Virus record (IMG/VR): IMGVR_UViG_3300030616_000007
Span: 1 to 43,303 of that record
Origin: a virus
Strand: one strand, 5' to 3'
DNA: 43,303 nucleotides
Shown: positions 16,512 to 24,561 of the stretch, piece by piece
How the letters are laid out: every line of letters starts with the position of its first letter
How positions within the stretch are numbered: the first letter of the stretch is position 1
Program-made: the position numbers and the translations under genes
The notes under the pieces: generated by a model
What the model was told of the DNA's origin: nothing
What the model saw: the letters and a program-made list of their open reading frames with translations, nothing else
Databases searched by the model: none

Positions 16512-16520
16512 AGTTTACCT

Positions 16521-17837
16521 CTATACATCTGGGAATGATGGGCTTGGTGATTCTGATAAGCTAGGTGATAGTGATGGACTTGGAGACAGGGATGGAGAAG
16601 CTGAAGGTGAAACACTGGGCGAGTAAGAGATTGATGTCGAAGGACTCGGCGAGGGGCTAAGTGAAACTGAAACAGATGGAGATAAAGATGGGCTAGCGCT
16701 TGGAGAAGATGAGGCTGAGGGCGATAGAGACGGGCTAGCGCTAACCGACACTGAGGGGCTGGGTGAACCAGACAGCGACGGACTAAGAGAGGACGATAAA
16801 CTAACTGAGGTAGATGGACTGGGAGAGCCGCTGGGGGTCGTTGAAGCGCTGGCCGAAGGAGAGGCCGAGGGGCTGGGTGAGGGTGAAGGGGATTTACTAA
16901 CCGAAACAGACGGACTGAGTGATGGTGAAGGAGAGCCACTAAGGGAGGGTGAGGCCGAGGGGCTTGGGGATAGGGATGGGGAAAGGGATGGAGAAAGGCT
17001 AGCTGAAACGGAGGGTGAGGGGCTGGGTGTGGCGGAAGGTGATAATGATGGACTACCTGAAGGGGAAACTGAGGCTGACGGGCTAAGACTTGGCGAATGG
17101 CTAACTGATAGTGAAGGAGATAGTGAGCCGCTAAGAGATGGGCTGAGCGAGGGGGAGACTGACAAGGATGGACTGGCTGACGGACTGATTGAGGCTGATG
17201 GAGATAAACTGATGGATGCAGATGGCGAAACTGAGGCTGACGGGCTAACTGAGAGTGATGGTGATAGAGAAATACTAACACTGGGAGATAACGAGATACT
17301 GATACTTGGCGAGGCCGAGGGACTGACTGATGGGCTGGCACTGGGAGATACTGAAGATGATGGACTAAGGCTGGGTGACAATGACTGGCTAACTGAGGCG
17401 GAGGGTGAAACTGAAGGGCTAGCACTAACGGATGCAGAGGCTGAAGTTGAGGGAGACGGTGAGACAGATACTGATGGGGATGGGGAAACTTGACCCGCCG
17501 CCATCAACATCCACGAAGCAGAATCTTCGTCGCCCACGTTGATGTAAACATTTAGGCCAGTTTTGTCTAGGTCTCTGAAATAAGCACCTTTAACAAAACC
17601 CGTATAGCCAGTGGGGACGGTGTTGCCTTCTGCCTCAAGAATATAGTCGGTTGAGCTATCGGGGATTTCACCACCCGAGTCATGATAGCGAAGGACTTTG
17701 TTTGTTCTATAAGGGTCTAATGCCGTCAAAAAATCGCTCTGGGTATCGTTGCGTTCACTAGAATCAAGGGCTTCAATTCTTGCAAGCTCGTTTCTCGCTT
17801 CTCTTGATAAGTCCTTTTTGAGTTCAAAGACAGCCAT
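16521..17837 (-). CDS. Ser/Pro-repeat protein immediately after the capsid gene (438 aa)
   Basis: Residues 1-116 are a folded N-terminal domain with a helical start (LKKDLSREARNELARIEAL) followed by a compact beta region ending ASWMLMAAGQ. Residues ~117-434 are S-P-S-x repeat, ending in a free tail SFPDV. It follows the major capsid gene after a strong hairpin and has its own AAGGGG ribosome-binding site. Position suggests a head decoration protein whose N-terminal domain docks on the capsid and whose ~320-residue mucin-like tail projects outward. The docking role is inference. Confidence 0.82.
   Translation of the reverse strand: MAVFELKKDLSREARNELARIEALDSSERNDTQSDFLTALDPYRTNKVLRYHDSGGEIPDSSTDYILEAEGNTVPTGYTGFVKGAYFRDLDKTGLNVYINVGDEDSASWMLMAAGQVSPSPSVSVSPSPSTSASASVSASPSVSPSASVSQSLSPSLSPSSSVSPSASPSVSPSASPSISISLSPSVSISLSPSLSVSPSASVSPSASISLSPSASISPSASPSLSVSPSLSPSLSGSLSPSLSVSHSPSLSPSASVSPSGSPSLSPSATPSPSPSVSASLSPSLSPSLSPSPSASPSLSGSPSPSLSPSVSVSKSPSPSPSPSASPSASASTTPSGSPSPSTSVSLSSSLSPSLSGSPSPSVSVSASPSLSPSASSSPSASPSLSPSVSVSLSPSPSPSTSISYSPSVSPSASPSLSPSPSLSPSLSESPSPSFPDV
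16536..17489 (-). repeat. Ser/Pro-rich repeat tract 4 (about 318 residues)
   Basis: C-terminal S-P-S-x tract of the capsid-adjacent protein. Compared with the other tracts it has slightly more Ala, Thr and Gly (SASASVSAS, TTPSGSPS). Confidence 0.9.
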
Positions 17838-17851
17838 TTTACCCCTTGGGT

Positions 17852-17878
17852 GGGAGGGTGGCTAAGTACCACCCTCCC
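17852..17878 (-). promoter_or_regulatory. Perfect 10-bp hairpin between capsid gene and repeat-protein gene
   Basis: GGGAGGGTGG and its exact complement are separated by a 7-base loop, right after the major capsid stop codon. No U-tract follows on the minus strand and the next ribosome-binding site begins about ten bases later. It therefore looks like a partial terminator or 3'-end stabiliser that keeps capsid mRNA in excess over downstream genes. Confidence 0.7.
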
Positions 17879-17887
17879 TTAATTAAC

Positions 17888-18997
17888 TTAGAATTTCCAA
17901 AAACCTTCAGCGGCAAAGTGCCTTCTTGCGTCGGCTACTTTGGCTCCGTACACAAAGAGGTCTTTGTAGGCTGAACCGAAGTCGCCAGTCAAGTCCTCTT
18001 CAATGTCCGCTTCTAAGAGCTTCTCGGCAAATGTACACCAGCCTGGGTGTCCAGCGAGGACACGGAAGCCGTCGGTGTTATTACCAGTAAGACGATTAGA
18101 CTTATAGACCTTAAAGCCCTGAAGCATGGTTATAAAGCCCTTTTTCACTAGCTCTTGATAGGCTTCAGGCACGTGCAGCGCTACACCAGAGGCTCGAACC
18201 AGCATGGTTTCAAACTCTGGGGGGACGATTAACCATCGGTCTGTATCAGGAACAGTAGATTTCTCATTTCTGTCAGCGATGTCTAATTTCTCCTTGAGTT
18301 TGGACACGTATTGCAAGAGGTTGGAAGTAGAGATTTGCAACACGGTAGCCGCTTCGATGGTGTAACTAGATCCACCAGCAATCGCTCCACCGTCATATGC
18401 AGACGTTTCATCGTCTGAGTCGTTTTCGATGGTGATGTGAGTAGGGTCTGTGTAGGTTTTTACCCTGTACCACTTATCATGGCCGTCTGCCTTAAAACCT
18501 CGGCCTTCCATGGCCTCAGTAAAGGTTGTTCCAGCACCAACGACTGCCCCTGTGGTGGCGGTGATTGTAACTGTCCCAGTGGTGTAGTCAGTAGCAACCC
18601 TATTCCCTGCGGCAACGTCGCCGTACAAAGCCAGAGTGAACAAGTCCATATTTCTGGCACGTTCACCTGCTTTTTGCTGCACAACGGTTGAGTGGGGGTT
18701 TTTAATGTAGGAGAGCCAGCGGTCAATCGTGTACTCTCTCCAGTAGAATGATTTATATTGATCTATTACAAGTTCCGCATTGACTTCGTATAGATCCTCG
18801 ACAGACAGACCACCTTTTGTATAGGTCTGTTCAGAGATACGAGCGAAGTTAAGAATGTTCAGTTTAGAACCAACGCCGTTGATTTCCCCTTCATAATCAC
18901 GGTTTACAATCACATCAGTTAAGCTGCGATCATATACCTCTCTCAGAAGTTTCTGGGAAAATCCCTCAGCGATTGTAGTTGCGTATGCTGAAGACAT
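17888..18997 (-). CDS. Major capsid protein, HK97 fold, P22 coat-like (369 aa)
   Basis: N-terminal helical segment (FSQKLLREVYDRSLTDVI), then FYWREYTIDRWLSYIKNP as in P22-type coat proteins. A Thr/Gly-rich beta insertion (~residues 135-215) looks like an I-domain, followed by the spine-helix-like ATVLQISTSNLLQYVSKLKEKLD and DRWLIVPPEFETMLVRA, which is typical of this coat group. It ends VYGAKVADARRHFAAEGFW. It has the best ribosome-binding site in the head module (AGGAGGTGAA before ATG), a candidate promoter just upstream and a strong hairpin just downstream, consistent with high expression. Forms the capsid shell together with the scaffold gene upstream. Confidence 0.88.
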   Translation of the reverse strand: MSSAYATTIAEGFSQKLLREVYDRSLTDVIVNRDYEGEINGVGSKLNILNFARISEQTYTKGGLSVEDLYEVNAELVIDQYKSFYWREYTIDRWLSYIKNPHSTVVQQKAGERARNMDLFTLALYGDVAAGNRVATDYTTGTVTITATTGAVVGAGTTFTEAMEGRGFKADGHDKWYRVKTYTDPTHITIENDSDDETSAYDGGAIAGGSSYTIEAATVLQISTSNLLQYVSKLKEKLDIADRNEKSTVPDTDRWLIVPPEFETMLVRASGVALHVPEAYQELVKKGFITMLQGFKVYKSNRLTGNNTDGFRVLAGHPGWCTFAEKLLEADIEEDLTGDFGSAYKDLFVYGAKVADARRHFAAEGFWKF

Positions 18998-19067
18998 TTC
19001 ACCTCCTGTTAAAGACTAAGTAATGTTTCTTTACCGTCCCTAACAGGGGTTTGGAAGAACTAAGCTA

Positions 19068-19097
19068 AGAGTAGCGAACTAAAATATTTCTTGTCAA
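19068..19097 (-). promoter_or_regulatory. Candidate promoter for major capsid gene
   Basis: TTGACA (19092-19097) is followed after 18 bases by TACTCT (19068-19073) on the minus strand, in the only sizeable gap of the head module. The -35 is perfect and the -10 is weak, so an extra booster promoter is plausible but not certain. Confidence 0.45.
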
Positions 19098-19864
19098 GCT
19101 ATGGTTGTGTCTATTTTGCCCGACTTAAGATATTCCTTGTACTTATTGTAGTCGGTTGTCCTGAGTTTTCGGGCTTGCTCTAGAGTAATTTTGTCAGACT
19201 TTGGCTTGCTTTTGGTGCTTGGGCCACCAGTACCAGTTTCAAACATAGCGCCTTTCTTTTTAGAGGTCGTCTTAGTAGCGTCGTGGAGAAAAGCCGATAC
19301 CAAAACCTCAAATTCTACATTTCTTCGGGTAGGCTTGGTGGCAAACAAGATAAACTCGTCCTCCCTGCCCTCTAATTCTGGTGTTTTGTTTAGGGTCTTT
19401 GGGTCTTTAACAAATTTATCTACCTCTCCCTGCCATTTCTCCAAGTCCTTGTTTTCCTTGGTAATCTCCTCGAGTACCTGAAAACGGCGATTGTTAATTA
19501 AATTGTCTTTAGCCATCCTCTGCTCCAGGGTGGTCATTTCCTCCCAGTTGGGATATTCTTTCTCCAATTCTTCCTGAGTCGGCTCAGAGACTTCCATCGC
19601 CTTCTGAAGTACCTCGTTGGTCTTTTTGTTCTTGGCGTGGAGTATCTGGGCTTCCCTTGAGGAATCCACAAACTTCTTCTTGTAATCAGGTTGGGGGGGT
19701 TCTTTGGTTTCAGTCGTCTCTTCAGGCTCTTTGGGCTTTTCAGGCTCTTCCTTAATCTTCTCTGCCTTTTTTAGCGCTTCGTCGGCTTTGTCATCCAACT
19801 CTTCTTTAGTTGGTTTTACGTGTTTTACGCCTTCGTCTTTTTTGGTGAGTGGCTTTTTTTTCAT
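19094..19864 (-). CDS. Probable capsid scaffolding protein (256 aa)
   Basis: Highly charged, Lys/Glu-rich and helical, with almost no hydrophobic core in residues 1-60 and predicted coiled-coil stretches in the middle (TLEQRMAKDNLI ... EITKENKDLEKW). The C-terminal part has a basic patch and a DKITLEQARKLRTTDYNKYKEYL helix, as in scaffold C-termini that touch the coat. It lies directly upstream of the major capsid gene, the usual scaffold position. AGGAGG precedes the ATG. Call rests on composition and position; no protease motif seen. Confidence 0.75.
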   Translation of the reverse strand: MKKKPLTKKDEGVKHVKPTKEELDDKADEALKKAEKIKEEPEKPKEPEETTETKEPPQPDYKKKFVDSSREAQILHAKNKKTNEVLQKAMEVSEPTQEELEKEYPNWEEMTTLEQRMAKDNLINNRRFQVLEEITKENKDLEKWQGEVDKFVKDPKTLNKTPELEGREDEFILFATKPTRRNVEFEVLVSAFLHDATKTTSKKKGAMFETGTGGPSTKSKPKSDKITLEQARKLRTTDYNKYKEYLKSGKIDTTIA

Positions 19865-20030
19865 TACCGTCCTCCTTTGAGGGTTTGGTTAATATTGATT
19901 GATAAAACTCCTTTTGCTCCTCAGTTAAGTAGCTGCTCCTCGCCCGCAAAAACACAATATCTGAAGGCAAGAGAGCGTGTAGCTCTTTCTGAGTAATTCT
20001 GTCAAGGGTTTTCTGTGCTGACTCGTTCAT
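19806..20030 (-). CDS. Small basic-tailed hypothetical protein (74 aa)
   Basis: Starts with an ATGA overlap on the epimerase stop and ends 59 bases inside the scaffold gene in another frame. Residues 1-50 are helical with ITQKELHALLPSDIVFLRA; residues 51-74 are very Lys/Arg-rich (KKATHQKRRRRKTRKTN). The N-terminal half may be the functional part and the basic tail a by-product of the overlap. Function unknown; a small head-assembly factor is possible from position. Confidence 0.6.
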   Translation of the reverse strand: MNESAQKTLDRITQKELHALLPSDIVFLRARSSYLTEEQKEFYQSILTKPSKEDGNEKKATHQKRRRRKTRKTN

Positions 20031-20812
20031 TTTGGGTTGTATCCTAGTAATTGTTTAGCTTTAGTAATATCAAATAACGACTGATTGCCTTTGGTGAAGT
20101 TGGGGACTCTCGGGTATCTCTTCTGAATAAAACCCTGAATATCGACGTTTCCTGCTCTCTCTATAGGTACAACTGGATCAGCAATATTAAACACCCCAAA
20201 GCCTTGATAGTCGGCTTCACAAGCTGCCCTCACTCCCTCGGCCATGTTTTCCCTACTTATAGAAACATAGAAATGCTCTGATACTGGCCTAGCGCATGGG
20301 TAGTCTCGGGTCTTTCTGCCTGTGGGGGTGTCCATGCGGAGGGCAATGGTGGTCATGTTGTGCTTATGCGCCGCCCTCTCTAAATGTTTTTCACATATCC
20401 GCTTGGAGATAGCATAGTAGTTATCGTCCTTGTCGTCTGGTTTAACATTGTCCTCTCTAATGGGGAATCGCTCTGGGCGACAAAGGTTGGCCTTACTAAA
20501 GCCATATACCGCCCCGCTACTCATATACACCAACCGCTTTACTCTAACTCTGTTACAGGCCTCAATGACACACTGGGTTCCTTTAATGTTTTGGTGTAAG
20601 AAATCTTCCCAGGGGTCCGGGGTGGGTCGGGGGATGCCCGCCAGGTGGATACACGCCTGTTTGCCCTGGAGTTTACCAGCCAACTTAGTAATGTCGTGGA
20701 TGTCCTCACCATTTACCAAGTCATAGCCTGTGATTTCAAAGCCCGTCCGTTGCAAGTATGGAGTTATGGCTCTACCAATGAGTCCCTGATTGCCTGTAAG
20801 TAATATTTTCAT
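20027..20812 (-). CDS. NAD-dependent epimerase/dehydratase, extended SDR family (261 aa)
   Basis: Nucleotide-sugar SDR: TGNQGLIG (residues 6-13) as the TGxxGxxG loop, HLAGIP, MSSGAVYG with the catalytic Ser region, and YYAISK with the Tyr-x-x-x-Lys pair (YAISK). LRMDTPTGRK replaces the usual LR-x-x-N-x-YGP loop. At 261 aa it is shorter than UDP-galactose 4-epimerase or UDP-xylose synthase (~310-340). It lies between portal-side and scaffold-side head genes, about 4 kb upstream of the sugar operon, which it probably serves as an epimerase or decarboxylase. It overlaps both neighbours by 4 bases, so it is fully built into the head operon. Confidence 0.85.
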   Translation of the reverse strand: MKILLTGNQGLIGRAITPYLQRTGFEITGYDLVNGEDIHDITKLAGKLQGKQACIHLAGIPRPTPDPWEDFLHQNIKGTQCVIEACNRVRVKRLVYMSSGAVYGFSKANLCRPERFPIREDNVKPDDKDDNYYAISKRICEKHLERAAHKHNMTTIALRMDTPTGRKTRDYPCARPVSEHFYVSISRENMAEGVRAACEADYQGFGVFNIADPVVPIERAGNVDIQGFIQKRYPRVPNFTKGNQSLFDITKAKQLLGYNPK

Positions 20813-21123
20813 TTCTTTACCATCCCCGCCATAGCTCGGTCAATTGCTTCCTTGGCCTTGTCGGGCGTGGATAAAAAAGCCTCGAGTAGTAAATAATTTC
20901 TCAGTCTAGCCTTTAAGAACAAGTCCTGTTTGGAGTTGTGTTTAGTGTCGGTCAGTTCTTGCTCTACCCCGTCCTTCATGGCCTTAATATAGGTTTTGAC
21001 GTTTTCCAGGGTGAGTTTATTCTTGGTTAGTGCTTCCAACCAAGTATGTAGGGTTTCTTTCTCAACAGAATTGAGGTCTTCGTATTTAAGATTTAGTTTT
21101 TTGAGAATATCATCGACTTTCAT
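20809..21123 (-). CDS. Hypothetical helical protein (104 aa)
   Basis: Helix-rich (DDILKKLNLKYEDLNSVEKETLHTWLEAL ... QDLFLKARLRNYLLLEAFL is broken by a short loop) and charged, without membrane segment or known motif. ATGA overlaps join it to the portal gene upstream and the epimerase downstream. Small helical proteins directly after the portal are common in phages of this type and often belong to head assembly; that role is inferred only from position. Confidence 0.65.
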   Translation of the reverse strand: MKVDDILKKLNLKYEDLNSVEKETLHTWLEALTKNKLTLENVKTYIKAMKDGVEQELTDTKHNSKQDLFLKARLRNYLLLEAFLSTPDKAKEAIDRAMAGMVKK

Positions 21124-22832
21124 TGGATCATCGGGTTAGGAGCGGGTAAGGCTCCGGCCTGTCCTCCCATCATGCCAGGAGTGGGTACACCCTCCGTAGG
21201 CATTTGTTCCATCTTTTGCTCTTCAAACTCCATTATATCGTTAATTTCTTCGGGTGATAAGTCTGCAAATTCTAACAGTTTTCGTTGATAGACTTCAAGC
21301 AACTTGGGATTGCCTGGAATAAAGGTAACTGTAGCATTTAGCTTTTGGAGGGTTTCAGTGTCCTGCGCCCGCTTTTCGTCTTGCGCCCATACCTTAGTCT
21401 GATACCCTGATTTACTCATCCAGTCTTTTGAACTAATTTCCCTTTGATAGATGCGGTTGGTGTTTTTACCCTTCTTGTAGATTTTAACTGCGTCCAATTG
21501 GTCGCTGGCCGCTTCAATCAGCTTTAAGAACATCTCCCCCCGTGCTTTCCAGGCTGGAGTGTAAAACTTGCTCATACCCTTAACCCGCTCTTTGGCTTCA
21601 CCTAGAGCTAGCTGGACTTCTCCGAGGGTGATTTTTCTCTCGGTTTGGACTCCCTGCTGGGTTGAAGTGGCTCCAGTAGCCTTCTCAATCATCTGTAAGA
21701 TAAAGTTCATTTCATCGAGAGACTCTGAGAGGTCGGGGATGTCCACCTTTTGCAGTACGTCTTGGGGCTTGCCTGGTACGCCGTACCAACCCCAAGGAAT
21801 AGGATTAAAGGTTGAGGGCATAAAGCCTTCAACGGTGGAATCAAAATAATGCATCCCGAAGTTGCGTAGGGTTCTATTCTCTACCAACTGGGAAAACCAC
21901 GAATTTAAGACCTTTGATGGGGTTCTAACTATATCAGCCACCCCGTCGCTCCAGAAATCCTGTCTTTCCATGTCGTCGGCCCAGCTTACATAAGGAAAGT
22001 GGGTCTGCCAGTAATGGTCTGACGTGGTTCCAATGACTTCTTCTAGGGGCTTCTCCATTAAAATCTTCATGTCGTCCGCTTCTACATACAGCCATATTTG
22101 CTCATCCTCGCCCTCCTCTTGTCTCTTCACAAAATGCAGGGTTATCTCCACGATGGTTTCACCCAGAATCGGGCTATCTACATCGGGTACACCCAGCTCT
22201 TCCATTTTGCGGTTCTTTTCTACTGCCATTTTTTGATTGGCGGCGACCTTAATCAGTCCCATTTCCGTCCCGTACCAGGTTTTTAAGTCTCTAACGGCAT
22301 CCTGGTCATAATCTGGGGTGTTTTCTAGTTCGCTAATAGTCTTGTAGATGTGAGTGTGGATCAGATAGCGTGAGGTGTGAATATCGGTGGGGTCGGTATA
22401 TCTTGATACTAAAATATCCTGCGGGTCTTGGACAGTTGTTTTGATCTGCCCGTTGATTATCTGCCACTGGTCAAAGCTCCTGCCATAGAGGAAAACCTGC
22501 CGCTTATCGACAATATCCAGTAAGTCCAGGTGGTTTTGTTCTACCGTCCACTTCCAGTATTCGTTCTGAAAAACCTCTTTTTGCTTGTCGTTGTCTAGGT
22601 TCTCAAAATAAAGTACAGGCATATCATCCACGTCTTTTAGTAGAGTTCTGATTGTGGACTTCATCAAGGGAAGGTTTACGCTCTGTCGTTGGGTTAGGCG
22701 GTTAATAGTTACTTTGTCTCTGTATAAGGTGTAGTTTTCAAGCCAGTCCTCTTGCCGCCTCTCTCGATAGTTATAGCCTTCGAGCTTGTTGTTGAGCAAC
22801 ATCTGCAATTTTGGGTCGAGCGTCTCTTCCAT
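21120..22832 (-). CDS. Portal protein (570 aa)
   Basis: Follows the large terminase, has the usual portal size, and shows portal-like segments: an N-terminal region with DKVTINRLTQRQSVNLPLMK, a DPQDILVSRYTDP stretch, a clip/stem region with WFSQLVENRTLRNFG, and the long helix near the C-terminus rich in Glu and Gln. Forms the dodecameric ring for DNA packaging and head-tail joining. I use the ATG at 22830-22832; a TTG at 22866-22868 would add 12 residues but has no ribosome-binding site. The Met/Gly/Pro-rich C-terminus (GMMGGQAG) is common in podoviral portals. Confidence 0.85.
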   Translation of the reverse strand: MEETLDPKLQMLLNNKLEGYNYRERRQEDWLENYTLYRDKVTINRLTQRQSVNLPLMKSTIRTLLKDVDDMPVLYFENLDNDKQKEVFQNEYWKWTVEQNHLDLLDIVDKRQVFLYGRSFDQWQIINGQIKTTVQDPQDILVSRYTDPTDIHTSRYLIHTHIYKTISELENTPDYDQDAVRDLKTWYGTEMGLIKVAANQKMAVEKNRKMEELGVPDVDSPILGETIVEITLHFVKRQEEGEDEQIWLYVEADDMKILMEKPLEEVIGTTSDHYWQTHFPYVSWADDMERQDFWSDGVADIVRTPSKVLNSWFSQLVENRTLRNFGMHYFDSTVEGFMPSTFNPIPWGWYGVPGKPQDVLQKVDIPDLSESLDEMNFILQMIEKATGATSTQQGVQTERKITLGEVQLALGEAKERVKGMSKFYTPAWKARGEMFLKLIEAASDQLDAVKIYKKGKNTNRIYQREISSKDWMSKSGYQTKVWAQDEKRAQDTETLQKLNATVTFIPGNPKLLEVYQRKLLEFADLSPEEINDIMEFEEQKMEQMPTEGVPTPGMMGGQAGALPAPNPMIQ

Positions 22833-22871
22833 ATAGTTACGATAAACAATAAAAATAGTTGAAGGCAAGTA

Positions 22872-24113
22872 TTAAGCTGGTAGCCCCGTATAGATAGGTT
22901 TTACCCCACCTGGGTCGTTGGGCTTCCAGTTTGACTTCTTGCCCGAGGCTATAGCGTATCTGGTCGCATCCATTAAGTGATTAAAAATGTCGCTGGGTTC
23001 GTTGATGATTCTACCATCCTTATCTTCCATCCAAAGGTAGTTGCGGTATTCTTTGAGTAGGTTAATACTGCGCTTGGTGACTGAGATCCGCTGGTCTTGG
23101 AGGTACTGAATGCCGTGTAAAACACTGTCTTTGCCCTTAACTGAGGGAACAACCATCAATCCATAGCTTTTAATCTCGTCAATGCTCTTGGGTTCAGCGC
23201 TGTCCGCCACAACTAAAGCCCTCTCCTGGTTTTTGAAGAAGTCAGCTATTTGTTTGTTGGCTAGTCCCTTGTGATAAAGCAATTCGTCTAAGATGTAGCC
23301 GCCGTTGTATTCATACACCGCCACTGCTGCTGCTGGGTCGTTAGTATAGCCAAAGTCTAGTCCATACCGCCACAACCTAGCCTCATGGGGGAAGCCCGGC
23401 ATATCATCTAGTATCTGCCAGCCAGTGTATATTCTGCCCTCTAGCTCCCCCAGTTGGCCCAGACCATATACCTGCCACCAATGTTTGTTATTTTTGTGTG
23501 ATTCAATTTCCTTAATCGTGTTTTCATCCAAAGCCTCGTTATCTAAATATGTGAGGGTAATAAAATCAATGTCCCCTCTCTGTCCTAGCATATCGGTATA
23601 AAACCAAAACTCAGCCGTTGGGTTCCAGTCCATCCAGATAATATCCCGGGTACGGGTAATTAGTTGGTCGGCGATCTTGTATGAGAGGTTATTGGCCTCG
23701 TTAAGAAAAAGGGTATCACGCCTTGGGCCATGAGCTTTCCCATAAGTATCAAAAGAAGAAAACTCAGCAATACTACCAGTCTCAAAATAATAGGTGTGCT
23801 TACTCTTATTCCACCGGCCATCCTGCCAGTATCCCCGATCCTTCATGATGATCTCAAAGTCACGCATGGCCCCCTTTTCTAGGTGGGGATAGGATTCTGA
23901 GCCGGTGGTAGTGATCTTGTTTTTATTGGATTGGCAGTAGTCAATCAGCCAAATAAGAATAGAGACGGTTTTACTGGCGGAAGTACCACCTGATACCGCT
24001 CTAATGCGTTTCTTTAATTCAAAGATCCTCTTGGTCGCTGTCGTATCTTTGATGTGAAAGTTACTCTGTTGATTTTCCTCCATAGATTGGGGTTGGCACA
24101 AACGGTTCACCAT
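22872..24113 (-). CDS. terL: Terminase large subunit, PBSX/XtmB-like (413 aa)
   Basis: ATPase and nuclease motor for genome packaging. Walker A is SGGTSASKT (41-49), Walker B-like TLFLNEA (134-140). The nuclease domain begins GLDFGYTNDPAAAVAVYEY and includes VVADSAEPKSIDEIKSYG and HLMDATRYA with the late Asp. Length and motifs match the PBSX-type large terminase group. AGGA precedes ATG at 24113, although this start lies 53 bases inside the small-subunit gene; an ATG ten codons later is an alternative. Neighbours are the small subunit and portal. Confidence 0.93.
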   Translation of the reverse strand: MVNRLCQPQSMEENQQSNFHIKDTTATKRIFELKKRIRAVSGGTSASKTVSILIWLIDYCQSNKNKITTTGSESYPHLEKGAMRDFEIIMKDRGYWQDGRWNKSKHTYYFETGSIAEFSSFDTYGKAHGPRRDTLFLNEANNLSYKIADQLITRTRDIIWMDWNPTAEFWFYTDMLGQRGDIDFITLTYLDNEALDENTIKEIESHKNNKHWWQVYGLGQLGELEGRIYTGWQILDDMPGFPHEARLWRYGLDFGYTNDPAAAVAVYEYNGGYILDELLYHKGLANKQIADFFKNQERALVVADSAEPKSIDEIKSYGLMVVPSVKGKDSVLHGIQYLQDQRISVTKRSINLLKEYRNYLWMEDKDGRIINEPSDIFNHLMDATRYAIASGKKSNWKPNDPGGVKPIYTGLPA

Positions 24114-24369
24114 CTTTTCCTGTTAGTTCGTGTGACTGTTTTGCCTTACCATCAATCCTATCACCGAACTCTTTAATCGCTGGTACATTACCTTTTAACA
24201 CTTCCTTGAATAAAGCCTCACCTGCTAGCGTCTTGTATTCTTTCTTGTTTGTCTTGTCTTCACGTTCTGCTATTTCTTTCAATACACCAGACCAAGTCCA
24301 TTCTTTTTTTGGCCGTCCTTTAGGGTTTCCTGACTGTCCTGGCTTGTATGATGTTGATACTTTAGGCAT
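24061..24369 (-). CDS. Probable terminase small subunit, DUF5681-like (102 aa)
   Basis: N-terminus carries the KPGQSGNPKGRPKKE signature of the DUF5681 family, which is very often found next to large terminases. The middle is helical and charged; the C-terminus (GKDGEPFVPTPIYGG) runs into the overlap with the large subunit. Likely recognises the packaging site. No recognisable HTH, so DNA recognition mode is unclear. Confidence 0.75.
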   Translation of the reverse strand: MPKVSTSYKPGQSGNPKGRPKKEWTWSGVLKEIAEREDKTNKKEYKTLAGEALFKEVLKGNVPAIKEFGDRIDGKAKQSHELTGKDGEPFVPTPIYGGKSTE

Positions 24370-24387
24370 TGCTCTGTTTTTTGTCTG

Positions 24388-24561
24388 TTATAAAGTTTTT
24401 GTACCTCTGGACGCAACATACTTGTCAATTTCTTCTTGCTCAACAGCCCACGCATTTCCTATTTTTCTAGCCTTTAATCTCCCATTGTTGATTAACTTCC
24501 TCAAGTAAGAGGCGTGACTAATTCCCATTTTTTCTTTAGCTTCTTTGAGATCGTATATCAT
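24388..24561 (-). CDS. Small HTH protein, excisionase/MerR-like HTH_17 type (57 aa)
   Basis: Short gene starting with an ATGA overlap on the upstream stop. The protein begins MIYDLKEAKEKMGISHASYL, continues RKLINNGRLKARKIGNAW and ends EIDKYVASRGTKTL. This is the winged HTH_17/excisionase pattern: a helix-turn-helix with ISHASYLRKLINNG, the wing KARKIGNAW and a final helix. There is no integrase, so an excisionase job is unlikely. A transcription or packaging-site DNA-binding role just before the terminase genes is more likely. Confidence 0.75.
   Translation of the reverse strand: MIYDLKEAKEKMGISHASYLRKLINNGRLKARKIGNAWAVEQEEIDKYVASRGTKTL

Noticed and set aside
16508-17425. Minus-strand His/Pro/Leu-rich frame of about 300 codons overlapping the 438-aa repeat protein
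   Set aside because: It is a frame-shifted reading of the same SPS repeat DNA, with no start signal and an artificial composition.
17029-17493. Plus-strand EGD/DGL-rich frame of 154 codons
   Set aside because: Antisense shadow of repeat tract 4, same reasoning as for tract 3.
24388-24561. Excisionase as evidence for a temperate phage
   Set aside because: The HTH_17 fold fits, but no integrase or attachment site is seen and the gene sits beside the terminase genes. A general DNA-binding role is more likely.
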